Positions 1-5,670 of a DNA stretch of 8,952 nt are shown here, piece after piece. The notes under the pieces were generated by a model. That model saw only the letters and a program-made list of their open reading frames with translations. It was not told where the DNA came from and did no database searches. The DNA is taken from positions 1-8,952 of the forward strand of contig JACDAO010000675.1 of the NCBI GenBank assembly GCA_013695405.1, read 5' to 3'. Position 1 is the first letter of the stretch. Each line of letters begins with the position of its first letter. Both the position numbers and the translations under genes were made by a program. This DNA is from Acidobacteriota bacterium (lineage in GTDB: Bacteria > Acidobacteriota > Vicinamibacteria > Vicinamibacterales > Vicinamibacteraceae).

Positions 1-900
1 GGACTGTACACGGGGGTCGCAGCCCTGGCGCACGGCGACGCATTCACCTGGCACGTTCGACTGCCCGACCGGGTGGTGGGCGGAGGGCAACTCGAGGTCT
101 ACGAGACCCACGCCGACAGCCTCGAGAGACCTGGCGTACCCAAGGGCGAGCTGCGGCCGATGACCGCGTGGCGCAGCCGCATCTTCGAGGGTACCAGCCG
201 CGAGTGGTGGGTCTACGTCCCGGCGCAGTACCGGGCCGAGACGCCGGCCGCGGTGATGATCTTCCAGGACGGCGCCGGCTCGCGGACGTTCGTGCCGACC
301 GTGTTCGACAATCTGATCGCCCGCGGCGACATGCCGGTGACCGTCGCGATCTTCGTGCAGCCGGGCGCGTTCGAGGGAGGCCGGTCGAACCGTAGCGTCG
401 AATACGACACCCTATCGGACCGCTACGCGCGGTTCCTGCTGGAGGAAATCCTGCCCGAGGTCGAGAAGACCGTGGCGTTGCGCCAGGACGCGGCCGGCCG
501 CGCGATTGCCGGGGCCAGCAGTGGCGGCATCTGTGCCTTCACCGTGGCCTGGGAGCGGCCCGATGCCTTCAGCAAGGTGTTGTCGTGGATCGGCAGCTTC
601 ACCAACATCGCCAGCGGCCCCACCGTGCGCGAGGGCGGGCACAACTACCAGGCGTTGGTTCGCAAGACGCCGCCCAAGCCGATCCGCGTCTTTCTGCAGG
701 ACGGCGCCAACGATCTCGACAACGTCCACGGCAACTGGCCGCTCGCCAATCAGACCATGGCGCGGTCGCTGGCCTACGCCCGCTACGACTACCGCTTCGA
801 GTACGGCCAGGGCTTCCACAGCAATCGCCATGGCCGCGCGATCCTGCCCGATTCGCTGCGGTGGCTGTGGCGCGACCACGCGCAGGCGCCGCCCCGATAG
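1..900 (+). CDS. Enterochelin-esterase-like serine hydrolase (esterase D family), 5'-truncated by window edge
   Basis: The reading frame is open from the first base, so the true start lies upstream; the GTG at 73 is probably internal because the residues before it look protein-like. Numbering from base 1, a GVPKGEL segment and E63-GTSREWWVYVP (strand typical of Fes/esterase D proteins) lead into the alpha/beta hydrolase core with FQDG at 88-91. The nucleophile elbow G171-A-S173-S-G175 is clear; D238 or D240 (in DGANDLDN) is the likely acid, and H273 before the ILPDSLRWLW tail is the likely base. Family members hydrolyse esters such as ferric-siderophore backbones or sugar/phenolic esters; the substrate here cannot be read from sequence. 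Many homologues are secreted, but the N-terminus is not visible. It ends 21 nt from the convergent ubiD-like gene, with no clear terminator between them. Confidence 0.9.
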   Translation, partial: GLYTGVAALAHGDAFTWHVRLPDRVVGGGQLEVYETHADSLERPGVPKGELRPMTAWRSRIFEGTSREWWVYVPAQYRAETPAAVMIFQDGAGSRTFVPTVFDNLIARGDMPVTVAIFVQPGAFEGGRSNRSVEYDTLSDRYARFLLEEILPEVEKTVALRQDAAGRAIAGASSGGICAFTVAWERPDAFSKVLSWIGSFTNIASGPTVREGGHNYQALVRKTPPKPIRVFLQDGANDLDNVHGNWPLANQTMARSLAYARYDYRFEYGQGFHSNRHGRAILPDSLRWLWRDHAQAPPR

Positions 901-921
901 GCGCTCGTCGAGCCGCCCGAG

Positions 922-2745
922 TCAACGCGTTGGCGGGTCGAGATGACCGCGCTGGCTGTCGCCCATCTCGATGCGCCGCTGCGGGAAGTACTCGCGCCAG
1001 CGGCTGGTCACCAGCGCCGCCGTCGCGGCGTCGGCATCGACCTCCTTCGGGAACCACGGCTTGACTCGTGCGTCGAGGACGATCGGGGATGTGTACGCGA
1101 GATGGTGACGACGCACGGTCAGGCTGGCGGCATGGATGTCGGCCGCTGGCTCGAACCGCGTGAACGTCGTCCACAGGAAGTTCATCGTGCTGGCGGTGGC
1201 CCGGAGCGGCTCGTCGCTCTGCACCACCAACGGCCAGGCCGCAAACGCCGGGTGGCTGGCAATCCGCGCCGGCGCGTCCGGGTCATCGGCATATGCGGGG
1301 CCGTCGATCACCAGGCAGCCCGGGCAGAACACCCGTGCCGTGGTCACGCCGGTCGGCAACTCCGCGCTCTGGAACGTGCTCGGCAGATCGCGGATCGGGT
1401 CGCCGAGGCCAAGCCACACACCCTTGGAGCCCTCGTTGACCCGTGGGCCGGTGTAGTCGAGGGTGTCCATCGACAGGTTGCCGAGCACGTACAGATCAAT
1501 GTCAGGACGGGTTCGCGCCAGCACGTGCGCCAGCGTCGCCTTGAAATCGCGTAGATCGACGTCGCGGTCGGTGATTAGCAGGAACTTGGTCAGCGCCAGC
1601 TGCCCTTCGCCGAGAATCCGGAAGGCGCTCGCCATCGCCTCTCTGCGGTACCGCTCGCGCACCACCGCCGCGGCCAGCGAGTGATAGCCGGTCTCGCCGT
1701 AGCTCCACAGCTGCCGTACCGCCGGCATCACCAGCGGAAACAGCGGCGACAGCAGGTCCTGCAGCAGATCGCCGATGAAGAAGTCCTCCTGGCGCGGCTT
1801 GCCGACCACGGTCGCGGGATAAATCGCGTCGTGACGGTGGGCCAGGCGGCGCACGGCGAAGACCGGATAGTCGTGCTGCAGCGAGTAGTAGCCGTAGTGG
1901 TCGCCGAACGGCCCTTCGGCCTGGCGGACGCCCGGGGCGACGTCGCCGATCAGCGCGAACTCCGCATCGGCCACCAGTGGATGGGGCGCCGCGCCGTGGA
2001 CCATCGGCAGGCGATGGCCGGCAATCAGCGAGGCCAGCAACAGCTCGGGCACGTTCTCTGGCAGCGGCGCGATCGCGGCCAGCATCAGCGCCGGCGGACC
2101 GCCGAGGAACACAGTCACGGGCAAGGCCTGGCCGCGCGCCTCGGCGACCTGATAGTGGAAGCCACCGCCCTTGCCAATCTGCCAGTGCATCCCGGTGCGC
2201 GCCGGCCCGTGGACCTGCATGCGGTACATGCCGAGATTGTGGCCGCGCCCGTCCGGGTGCTCGGTGTACACCAGCGGCAGGGTCACGAACGGCCCGCCGT
2301 CCTCAGGCCACAACGTCAGCGCCGGCAGACGATCGAGGCGCACGTCGGAGGTCATCACCTCGGTGACCGGCCCGCGCCTGACCTTGCGCAGTCCGACCCG
2401 CGTTGCCGCCGCCGCCAGATCGCGCGCCTGCCACAGCGAGGCGGGCGTGGGCGGCAGCGCCGTCTCGACCAGCGACACCAGTCGCCTGATGAACTGCAGC
2501 GGCCGCGCCCCGAACGCCTCGGCGGCGCGGGCCGGCGTGCCGAACAAGTTGGTGACCAGGGGAAAGCTGCTGCCGCGCACCGCGGTGAACAGCAGTGCCG
2601 GACCGCCGGCGGCGATCACGCGTCGATGGATCTCCGGCACCTCGAGCCGCGCGTCGACTGGCGTGTCGACGACGACCAGGTTGCCATCGGCGCGCAGACG
2701 ACGAAGGAAGCTGCGCAGGTCGCGGTGCGGCGCGGTCGCGCTCAC
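922..2745 (-). CDS. UbiD-family prenylated-FMN-dependent decarboxylase, 607 aa
   Basis: UbiD enzymes use prenylated FMN (made by UbiX) to decarboxylate aromatic or alpha,beta-unsaturated acids, for instance in ubiquinone or menaquinone synthesis. The N-terminal part (FLRRLRADGNLVVVDTPVD, then GGPALLF and VTNLFGT near 48-70) is typical. N170, R175 in MYRMQV, H187 and probably E234 match the metal/prFMN ligands N168, R173, H191 and E233 of fungal Fdc1. E277-GPFG-D282 is the catalytic loop, with Asp where Fdc1 has Glu282. The protein is about 100 residues longer than E. coli UbiD (497 aa), with a long C-terminal region containing C474-PG-C477. The GTG start overlaps the sigma factor stop (GTGA, 2742-2745), implying translational coupling; no good Shine-Dalgarno is seen. 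The substrate is undetermined; a menaquinone-pathway acid is one option. No ubiX is in the window. Confidence 0.9.
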   Translation of the reverse strand: MSATAPHRDLRSFLRRLRADGNLVVVDTPVDARLEVPEIHRRVIAAGGPALLFTAVRGSSFPLVTNLFGTPARAAEAFGARPLQFIRRLVSLVETALPPTPASLWQARDLAAAATRVGLRKVRRGPVTEVMTSDVRLDRLPALTLWPEDGGPFVTLPLVYTEHPDGRGHNLGMYRMQVHGPARTGMHWQIGKGGGFHYQVAEARGQALPVTVFLGGPPALMLAAIAPLPENVPELLLASLIAGHRLPMVHGAAPHPLVADAEFALIGDVAPGVRQAEGPFGDHYGYYSLQHDYPVFAVRRLAHRHDAIYPATVVGKPRQEDFFIGDLLQDLLSPLFPLVMPAVRQLWSYGETGYHSLAAAVVRERYRREAMASAFRILGEGQLALTKFLLITDRDVDLRDFKATLAHVLARTRPDIDLYVLGNLSMDTLDYTGPRVNEGSKGVWLGLGDPIRDLPSTFQSAELPTGVTTARVFCPGCLVIDGPAYADDPDAPARIASHPAFAAWPLVVQSDEPLRATASTMNFLWTTFTRFEPAADIHAASLTVRRHHLAYTSPIVLDARVKPWFPKEVDADAATAALVTSRWREYFPQRRIEMGDSQRGHLDPPTR

Positions 2746-3380
2746 CGCGGGTCCGGGGTCGGGGCGGACGCCTTGCCCATCTCCTGGGCAAGCTTGACCA
2801 GGGCGCGCGCCACCGCCATGCGTGCCGCGTCGGGCGAGCTCTTGCCGAGGGCCCGGGCCACTTCGGCGTACGACAGGCCGAGTTCGACGCGCGCGACAAT
2901 CGCCTGGCGGTCCTCGTCACGCATCCGGCTCAACGCGTTTTCGTAGCGCTCGACGGCCTGGGTGCCAATCGCCGTCTCCAGCGGCGACGCCGTGTTGTCG
3001 GTGTGCTGGTCGGCCTCGAGTTCCTCCGGCGGCGGCCGGCGCTGTGCCCGGCGCACCTCGTCGCGGATCCGATTGATCACCGCCTGGCGCAGGTAGGCGT
3101 GCAGCGCCCCGTCGTGGCGCATCTCGAAGCCTTTGAGGCGACGAAAGGCGTGTACCAGCGTCTCCTGCACCAGGTCTTCGGTCTCGAGCAGATCGCGCGC
3201 GTATTGCGGCAGCCGACCACGAGCCCAGCGCCGCAGCGGCGGCAGATAGCGGCTGAAGAGGAGGTTGACCGCTTCGGCGTCGCCCTGCTGCGCACGATTG
3301 AGCAACTCGACCGTGGCGTCCAGCGCCGGGTCGCAGTCCGAGGCGTCGTCCGAGGGAGGGAGGTCGGGCGCGTCAGTCAT
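2742..3380 (-). CDS. ECF-type sigma-70 family RNA polymerase sigma factor, 212 aa
   Basis: This is a compact sigma factor with region 2 (about residues 24-115, including DLVQETLVHAFRRLKGFE at 69-86, which matches the core-binding and -10 segment) and region 4 (about 144-200, with the helix-turn-helix LSYAEVARALGKSSPDAAR). Both are followed by acidic or basic tails, and no region 1.1 or 3 is evident. The start chosen is ATG at 3380, which overlaps the GNAT stop by 8 nt (ATGACTGA); an in-frame ATG at 3407 would add nine residues, but neither has a good Shine-Dalgarno. The gene lies between an acetyltransferase and a UbiD decarboxylase in one coupled operon. No anti-sigma factor or kinase gene adjoins it, unlike many ECF loci, so its activity may be set by expression level or by an unlinked partner. 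Target promoters cannot be inferred. Confidence 0.9.
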   Translation of the reverse strand: MTDAPDLPPSDDASDCDPALDATVELLNRAQQGDAEAVNLLFSRYLPPLRRWARGRLPQYARDLLETEDLVQETLVHAFRRLKGFEMRHDGALHAYLRQAVINRIRDEVRRAQRRPPPEELEADQHTDNTASPLETAIGTQAVERYENALSRMRDEDRQAIVARVELGLSYAEVARALGKSSPDAARMAVARALVKLAQEMGKASAPTPDPR

Positions 3381-3891
3381 AATCGAGTGGCCGGGGCGCG
3401 ACTGCATCAGCAGCCAACACCATCAGCCCGTCACGGTTTAGTCTGTAGGTCTGCCATTCGTCAAGCGGAAAAGCCCCCACCCGCTGGTAGAACGCAATCG
3501 CGGGCGCGTTCCACGCGAGCACGTTCCACTCCAGCCGGCCGCAGCCGCGGGACGCGGCGATGGTGGCCAGATGTTGCAGCAAGGCACGGCCCACGCCCGC
3601 GCCGCGCGCGTCTGGCAGTACGAACAGGTCTTCGAGATGGATGCCGGGCCGCGCCAGGAACGTGGAGTACGTCGGGAAGAACAGCGCGAAGCCGAGCGGC
3701 CGTCCGGCTCGGCTGGCGATGACGACCTCGGCCGCCGGCCGGGGGCCGAAGAGCGTCTGCGTCAAGGCTGCCTCGGTGGCCAGGACTTCGTGCGCGAGAC
3801 GCTCGTAATCGGCCAGGCGCCGGATGAAGTCGAGAATCACCGGCACGTCATCGACGGTCGCGGCGCGGATCTGCAGGTCGGCGGTCGTCAT
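3373..3891 (-). CDS. GNAT-family N-acetyltransferase, diamine/thialysine acetyltransferase-like, 172 aa
   Basis: The protein transfers acetyl from acetyl-CoA to an amine. It follows the SSAT (spermidine/spermine or thialysine acetyltransferase) layout throughout: IRAATVDDVPVILDFIRRLADYE at the N-terminus, GFALFFPTYSTFL at 67-79, HLEDLFVLPDARG, and the acetyl-CoA-binding R96-G-A-G-V-G101 (R/Q-x-x-G-x-G/A). N128-AP-A-I-A-F-Y135 carries the Tyr that acts as general acid in SSAT. The natural substrate could be a polyamine, a thialysine-like amine or an antibiotic. The ATG at 3891 is chosen because it begins right at the domain edge; a longer frame up to 4053 is low-complexity Arg/Pro/Ala and is rejected. 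It is the first gene of the operon with the sigma factor and UbiD genes. Confidence 0.88.
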   Translation of the reverse strand: MTTADLQIRAATVDDVPVILDFIRRLADYERLAHEVLATEAALTQTLFGPRPAAEVVIASRAGRPLGFALFFPTYSTFLARPGIHLEDLFVLPDARGAGVGRALLQHLATIAASRGCGRLEWNVLAWNAPAIAFYQRVGAFPLDEWQTYRLNRDGLMVLAADAVAPRPLDYD

Positions 3892-3936
3892 GCGCGGCGT
3901 CGGCTGTGGTGGTGTCCGGGTCGTAGCCGGGACATC

Positions 3937-3956
3937 CCCGCCGCGGCAACGGCGGG
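3937..3956 (-). repeat. GC-rich hairpin upstream of the GNAT gene
   Basis: CCCGCCG (3937-3943) and CGGCGGG (3950-3956) form a perfect 7-bp stem around a 6-nt loop. It lies 46-65 nt upstream of the GNAT start, so it may fold in the 5' untranslated RNA if transcription starts above it. No U-run follows on either strand, so it is not an intrinsic terminator. In DNA this GC-rich such hairpins also arise by chance. Confidence 0.4.
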
Positions 3957-3981
3957 TACCTCGGAAAGCGGGGGTCACCGC

Positions 3982-3993
3982 GCGAACGTTCGC
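3982..3993. promoter_or_regulatory. Perfect 12-bp palindrome GCGAACGTTCGC, possible operator
   Basis: The sequence is fully self-complementary over 12 bp around an AACGTT core and stands in the divergent spacer, about 90 nt from the GNAT start and 80 nt upstream of the apaG -10-like box. A dimeric repressor or activator could bind it. No second copy was seen in the window, so the operator role is inference. Confidence 0.35.
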
Positions 3994-4074
3994 AGAGGTA
4001 GAAGGCGGCCCCGCGCGAGGTCGGGACGCGGCGGGCCTGCCGGCAGCTGCCACACTCTCCCGGCGGCACCATAC

Positions 4075-4080
4075 TACAAT
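4075..4080 (+). promoter_or_regulatory. Possible sigma70 -10 element of apaG (TACAAT)
   Basis: TACAAT matches the -10 consensus in five of six bases and is one of few AT-rich spots in the region. A start near 4087 would give an untranslated leader of about 32 nt before the apaG ATG. No good -35 hexamer is seen 16-18 nt upstream. Confidence 0.4.
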
Positions 4081-4118
4081 CCCCCCGTGACGACGGCGTG
4101 CCGCGTCACCCGCATCCC

Positions 4119-4508
4119 ATGAGCTCGTCTTCCGCCGTCACCCGTGGCATTCGCGTCAGCGTCGACGCACGGTTCTCCTCCGAGCACTCCGCGCCCGAGC
4201 GGCAACACTGGTTCTTCCTCTACACCATCACGATCGAGAACACGAGCGATCTGACGGTGCAGCTGCTGACTCGCCATTGGGTGATTACCGACGGCGACGG
4301 ACGGGTCGAGGAAGTGCGCGGCCCGGGCGTGGTCGGTGAACAGCCGGTGCTGATGCCGGGCGAGTCGTTCGAGTACACCTCGGGCTGTCCGCTCGGGACG
4401 CCGCTCGGACGGATGGTCGGCACGTACCAGTTGGTCACGCCGACCGGCGAAGGTTTCGACGTCGAGATCGCCGCCTTCGACCTGCGCGGCCCCTACACCG
4501 TGCACTGA
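4119..4508 (+). CDS. apaG: ApaG domain protein, 129 aa
   Basis: The product matches ApaG along its full length (usual size about 125-130 aa): a fibronectin-III-like beta sandwich beginning [12 protein letters not shown], then [22 protein letters not shown], the GPGVVGEQP loop (68-76) that carries the family's conserved G-x-G-x-x-[11 protein letters not shown], and the closing strand [13 protein letters not shown]. In Salmonella, ApaG (CorD) affects Co2+/Mg2+ efflux; ApaG-like domains also occur in eukaryotic F-box and PDIP38 proteins, and the biochemical role is unsettled. The ATG at 4119 is chosen because the domain begins about eight residues later; an in-frame GTG at 4098 would add seven residues. 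No Shine-Dalgarno is apparent. The 3' end overlaps the convergent ferredoxin gene by 16 nt. It is not next to ksgA or apaH here. Confidence 0.93.
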   Translation: MSSSSAVTRGIRVSVDARFSSEHSAPERQHWFFLYTITIENTSDLTVQLLTRHWVITDGDGRVEEVRGPGVVGEQPVLMPGESFEYTSGCPLGTPLGRMVGTYQLVTPTGEGFDVEIAAFDLRGPYTVH

Positions 4509-4900
4509 GCGTCGCTGCCGGTCAGCGGCTGCACCGCGATGGCGTGCGCATGCACCACCTGGCCGCCAATCAGATGCTGCTGGATGATCTGCTCCAGCAC
4601 CGGCGGATCGCAGGCGCCGTACCACACGCCTTCCGGGTAGACGAGCGCAATCGGGCCGCCGGCGCAGATGCGCAGGCAGTTGGCCTTGGTGCGGGCGACG
4701 CCGCCCTGGTCGGCCAGGCCCAGGGCCAGCAGCCGCGCCTTCAGGTAGTCCCAGGCGGCGATCGATCGATCGCGATCGCAGCACTTGGGCCTGGCCTGAT
4801 CGCAACACAGGAAGATGTGCCGCCGGGTCGCCGGCACCCCGATAGCCTCGGCCTTGCTGCGCTGCGCCTGGCGCAGATCGAGGGACACCGCGTCGGGCAT
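4493..4900 (-). CDS. Thioredoxin-fold (2Fe-2S) ferredoxin domain protein, 135 aa
   Basis: The protein resembles stand-alone thioredoxin-like [2Fe-2S] ferredoxins common in cyanobacteria and other phyla: [14 protein letters not shown] (28-41), a helix with [35 protein letters not shown] (71-90), GVWYG and the HLIGGQVV tail. C32, C40 or C41, C75 and C79 are the likely cluster ligands. C33 stands where relatives I recall have a small residue, so there are six Cys in the binding region. An electron-transfer role is inferred; the partner is unknown. Its ATG shares one base with the upstream DUF4920 stop (TGATG, 4898-4902), so the two are probably co-translated. Its last 16 nt overlap the convergent apaG. 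Around 4758-4779 the gene contains stacked GATC palindromes encoding DRDRSIA. Confidence 0.88.
   Translation of the reverse strand: MPDAVSLDLRQAQRSKAEAIGVPATRRHIFLCCDQARPKCCDRDRSIAAWDYLKARLLALGLADQGGVARTKANCLRICAGGPIALVYPEGVWYGACDPPVLEQIIQQHLIGGQVVHAHAIAVQPLTGSDAQCTV
4758..4779. repeat. Stacked GATC-rich palindromes inside the ferredoxin gene
   Basis: GCGATCGATCGATCGC (4758-4773) is a perfect 16-bp palindrome, and it overlaps GCGATCGC (4772-4779), so four GATC sites fall within 22 bp. It encodes the DRDRSIA stretch just after the second Cys pair. It could be a methylation-rich spot or a slippage product; codon choice alone may also explain it. Confidence 0.6.
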
Positions 4901-5382
4901 CAGTGCAGCACCGCGCCGGTGGCGCGCACCCAGTAGACCTTCTCGGCTGGCGAGGTCGGTGCCGGCGCGCCGAGGCTCTCGGCCGACTTGGCGTGATCGC
5001 CATGCGCCTCCCTGACCGGGGAGGTCGCGATCTCCTCGAACACGCCCTGGGCGGACACCGTCCGCCCGGCGGCGTCCCTGGGAAAGACGATCACGCCGTC
5101 TTTCGCCTTGACGCGGACCCCACGCCCCGACGCCTGGTCGGCAATCTCCAGCCAGCAGCCCATCGCCTGACAGACCTTGGTGACCACGCCGTCGACGCGC
5201 ACCGTCTTGCCGACGTGGGACGCCGGTCCGCCCAGCAACGAGGCCACCGGCACGGCACTATTCAGGGTCACGCCGGTCCCGTAGGTCTTGCCCTGGTCGG
5301 CGCCGACGCCGGCCGCGAGCGCCATCATCAGCAGCAGGCCAGCCAGCAGGCCACGTCCCGTCCCTCGTCGTTCGCTCGTCAT
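4900..5382 (-). CDS. DUF4920 family exported protein, 160 aa
   Basis: An Arg-containing N-terminus ([11 protein letters not shown]) and a hydrophobic core ([17 protein letters not shown]) make a signal peptide cleaved near residue 28, so the protein is probably periplasmic. The mature part fits DUF4920: [33 protein letters not shown], then C71-QAMG-C76-[27 protein letters not shown] and VSAQGVFEE, an OB-fold-like beta barrel with two conserved Cys. The family's biochemical role is not established. ATG at 5382 is preferred over GTG at 5388 because AGGAG (5392-5396) lies 9 nt before the ATG but only 3 nt before the GTG. It is first in an operon with the ferredoxin gene, overlapping it by one base, which hints at a shared redox or metal-related task. 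Confidence 0.87.
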   Translation of the reverse strand: MTSERRGTGRGLLAGLLLMMALAAGVGADQGKTYGTGVTLNSAVPVASLLGGPASHVGKTVRVDGVVTKVCQAMGCWLEIADQASGRGVRVKAKDGVIVFPRDAAGRTVSAQGVFEEIATSPVREAHGDHAKSAESLGAPAPTSPAEKVYWVRATGAVLH

Positions 5383-5391
5383 CGCCACACG

Positions 5392-5396
5392 CTCCT
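5392..5396 (-). promoter_or_regulatory. Ribosome binding site AGGAG of the DUF4920 gene
   Basis: AGGAG on the minus strand lies 9 nt upstream of the ATG at 5382 and decides this start over the GTG at 5388. Confidence 0.7.
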
Positions 5397-5401
5397 GCCC
5401 G

Positions 5402-5431
5402 ATTGTTGGCGGCGGGCGTGCGCCGCGTCAA
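5402..5431 (-). promoter_or_regulatory. Sigma70-like promoter of the DUF4920-ferredoxin operon
   Basis: On the minus strand TTGACG (5431-5426, five of six bases of the -35 consensus) is followed after 18 nt by AACAAT (5407-5402, four of six of the -10 consensus). Transcription would start near 5395-5396, giving a very short leader that begins close to the AGGAG ribosome binding site. Confidence 0.5.
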
Positions 5432-5452
5432 CGTCCGCCTCACCGGTCGGAG

Positions 5453-5470
5453 CTGTCGCCGCCACGACAG
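5453..5470. promoter_or_regulatory. Inverted repeat CTGTCG-N6-CGACAG, possible enhancer site
   Basis: Perfect 6-bp half-sites flank a 6-nt centre. The dyad lies about 150-170 nt upstream of the sigma54 promoter, a usual distance for binding of a sigma54 activator. It is also just upstream of the leftward -35 box, so control of the DUF4920 operon is the alternative. Confidence 0.4.
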
Positions 5471-5511
5471 TTCGCGCAGCGCCGGGGACACCGCCGCGCC
5501 GTGCGCCGCCG

Positions 5512-5527
5512 GACTGCCGTGACAGTC
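5512..5527. promoter_or_regulatory. Inverted repeat GACTG-N6-CAGTC, possible enhancer site
   Basis: Perfect 5-bp half-sites are separated by 6 nt. The centre is about 115 nt before the expected sigma54 start. It has the same N6 centre as the dyad at 5453-5470, but the half-sites differ, so one protein binding both is unproven. Confidence 0.35.
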
Positions 5528-5573
5528 AGCCCGCCTCTGGCGGCGATTCGTGGGTGATCCTGCGGTAATCGGC

Positions 5574-5617
5574 CGGAGTGCCCGCCGCATGAGGCGCCCG
5601 GCGCCCGTGGCACTCCG
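5574..5617 (+). repeat. 9-bp inverted repeat overlapping the sigma54 -24 element
   Basis: CGGAGTGCC (5574-5582) and GGCACTCCG (5609-5617) are perfect inverted copies separated by 26 nt. The interior has a smaller CGCC/GGCG stem (5583-5586 with 5593-5596) and two GGCGCC palindromes (5593-5598, 5600-5605). The right arm contains the GG of the -24 element. No U-run follows, so it is not a terminator. It could be an operator pair or, if a transcript starts further upstream, an RNA hairpin. Confidence 0.6.
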
Positions 5618-5623
5618 CTTGCT
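5608..5623 (+). promoter_or_regulatory. Sigma54 (RpoN) -24/-12 promoter of the EF-hand gene
   Basis: TGGCACTCCGCTTGCT matches the consensus TGGCAC-N5-TTGCW, with the invariant GG (5609-5610) and GC (5621-5622) exactly 10 nt apart. Transcription would start near 5634, leaving a leader of about 37 nt with an AGGAGG ribosome binding site before the ATG at 5671. Sigma54 commonly drives flagellar and other stimulus-dependent genes through an enhancer-binding ATPase; none is encoded in this window. Confidence 0.75.
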
Positions 5624-5653
5624 CAGGGAATGAACACGGGAGCCGACGCTTCC

Positions 5654-5659
5654 AGGAGG
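5654..5659 (+). promoter_or_regulatory. Ribosome binding site AGGAGG of the EF-hand gene
   Basis: A full AGGAGG lies 11 nt before the ATG at 5671. The spacing is somewhat long, but the core match is perfect. Confidence 0.65.
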
Positions 5660-5670
5660 CAAGGGGCATC

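Larger units (their letters stand above)
3892..4118. other. Divergent intergenic region between the GNAT operon and apaG
   Basis: These 227 nt hold no convincing gene on either strand. Visible elements are a GC-rich hairpin (3937-3956), a perfect 12-bp palindrome (3982-3993) and a sigma70 -10-like TACAAT (4075-4080) facing apaG. The promoter for the leftward operon was not found with confidence: TTGCCG/TACGAC on the minus strand with an 18-nt spacer (3949 down to 3920) is a poor match. Confidence 0.5.
5383..5670. other. Divergent regulatory region between DUF4920 gene and EF-hand gene
   Basis: This 288-nt spacer carries no supported gene. It holds a leftward sigma70-like promoter and ribosome binding site next to the DUF4920 gene, and, facing right, two short inverted repeats, a larger inverted repeat, a sigma54 promoter and a ribosome binding site for the EF-hand gene. 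These are listed separately. Confidence 0.7.

Noticed and set aside
901..921. Possible terminator between the esterase and UbiD genes
   Set aside because: The 21-nt gap has no stable stem followed by a T-run on either strand.
1681..2946. Long rightward open frame (421 codons) opposite the UbiD gene
   Set aside because: Its translation is Arg/Gln/His-rich without any recognisable motif. It is the antisense of a GC-rich gene with clear UbiD motifs.
3577..3594. Minus-strand GG-N10-GC with TTGCT inside the GNAT gene as a sigma54 promoter for the sigma factor gene
   Set aside because: The -24 half is TGGGCC rather than TGGCAC, and the bases encode the conserved GRALLQHLA helix, so chance from coding is more likely.
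3920..3949. TTGCCG-N18-TACGAC as a promoter for the GNAT operon
   Set aside because: The -10 match is only three of six and the -35 four of six, and the -35 overlaps the hairpin loop. It is too weak to call.
3892..4053. N-terminal extension of the GNAT gene by 54 codons
   Set aside because: The added residues are Arg/Pro/Ala-rich and low in complexity, and the acetyltransferase domain begins right after the ATG at 3891.
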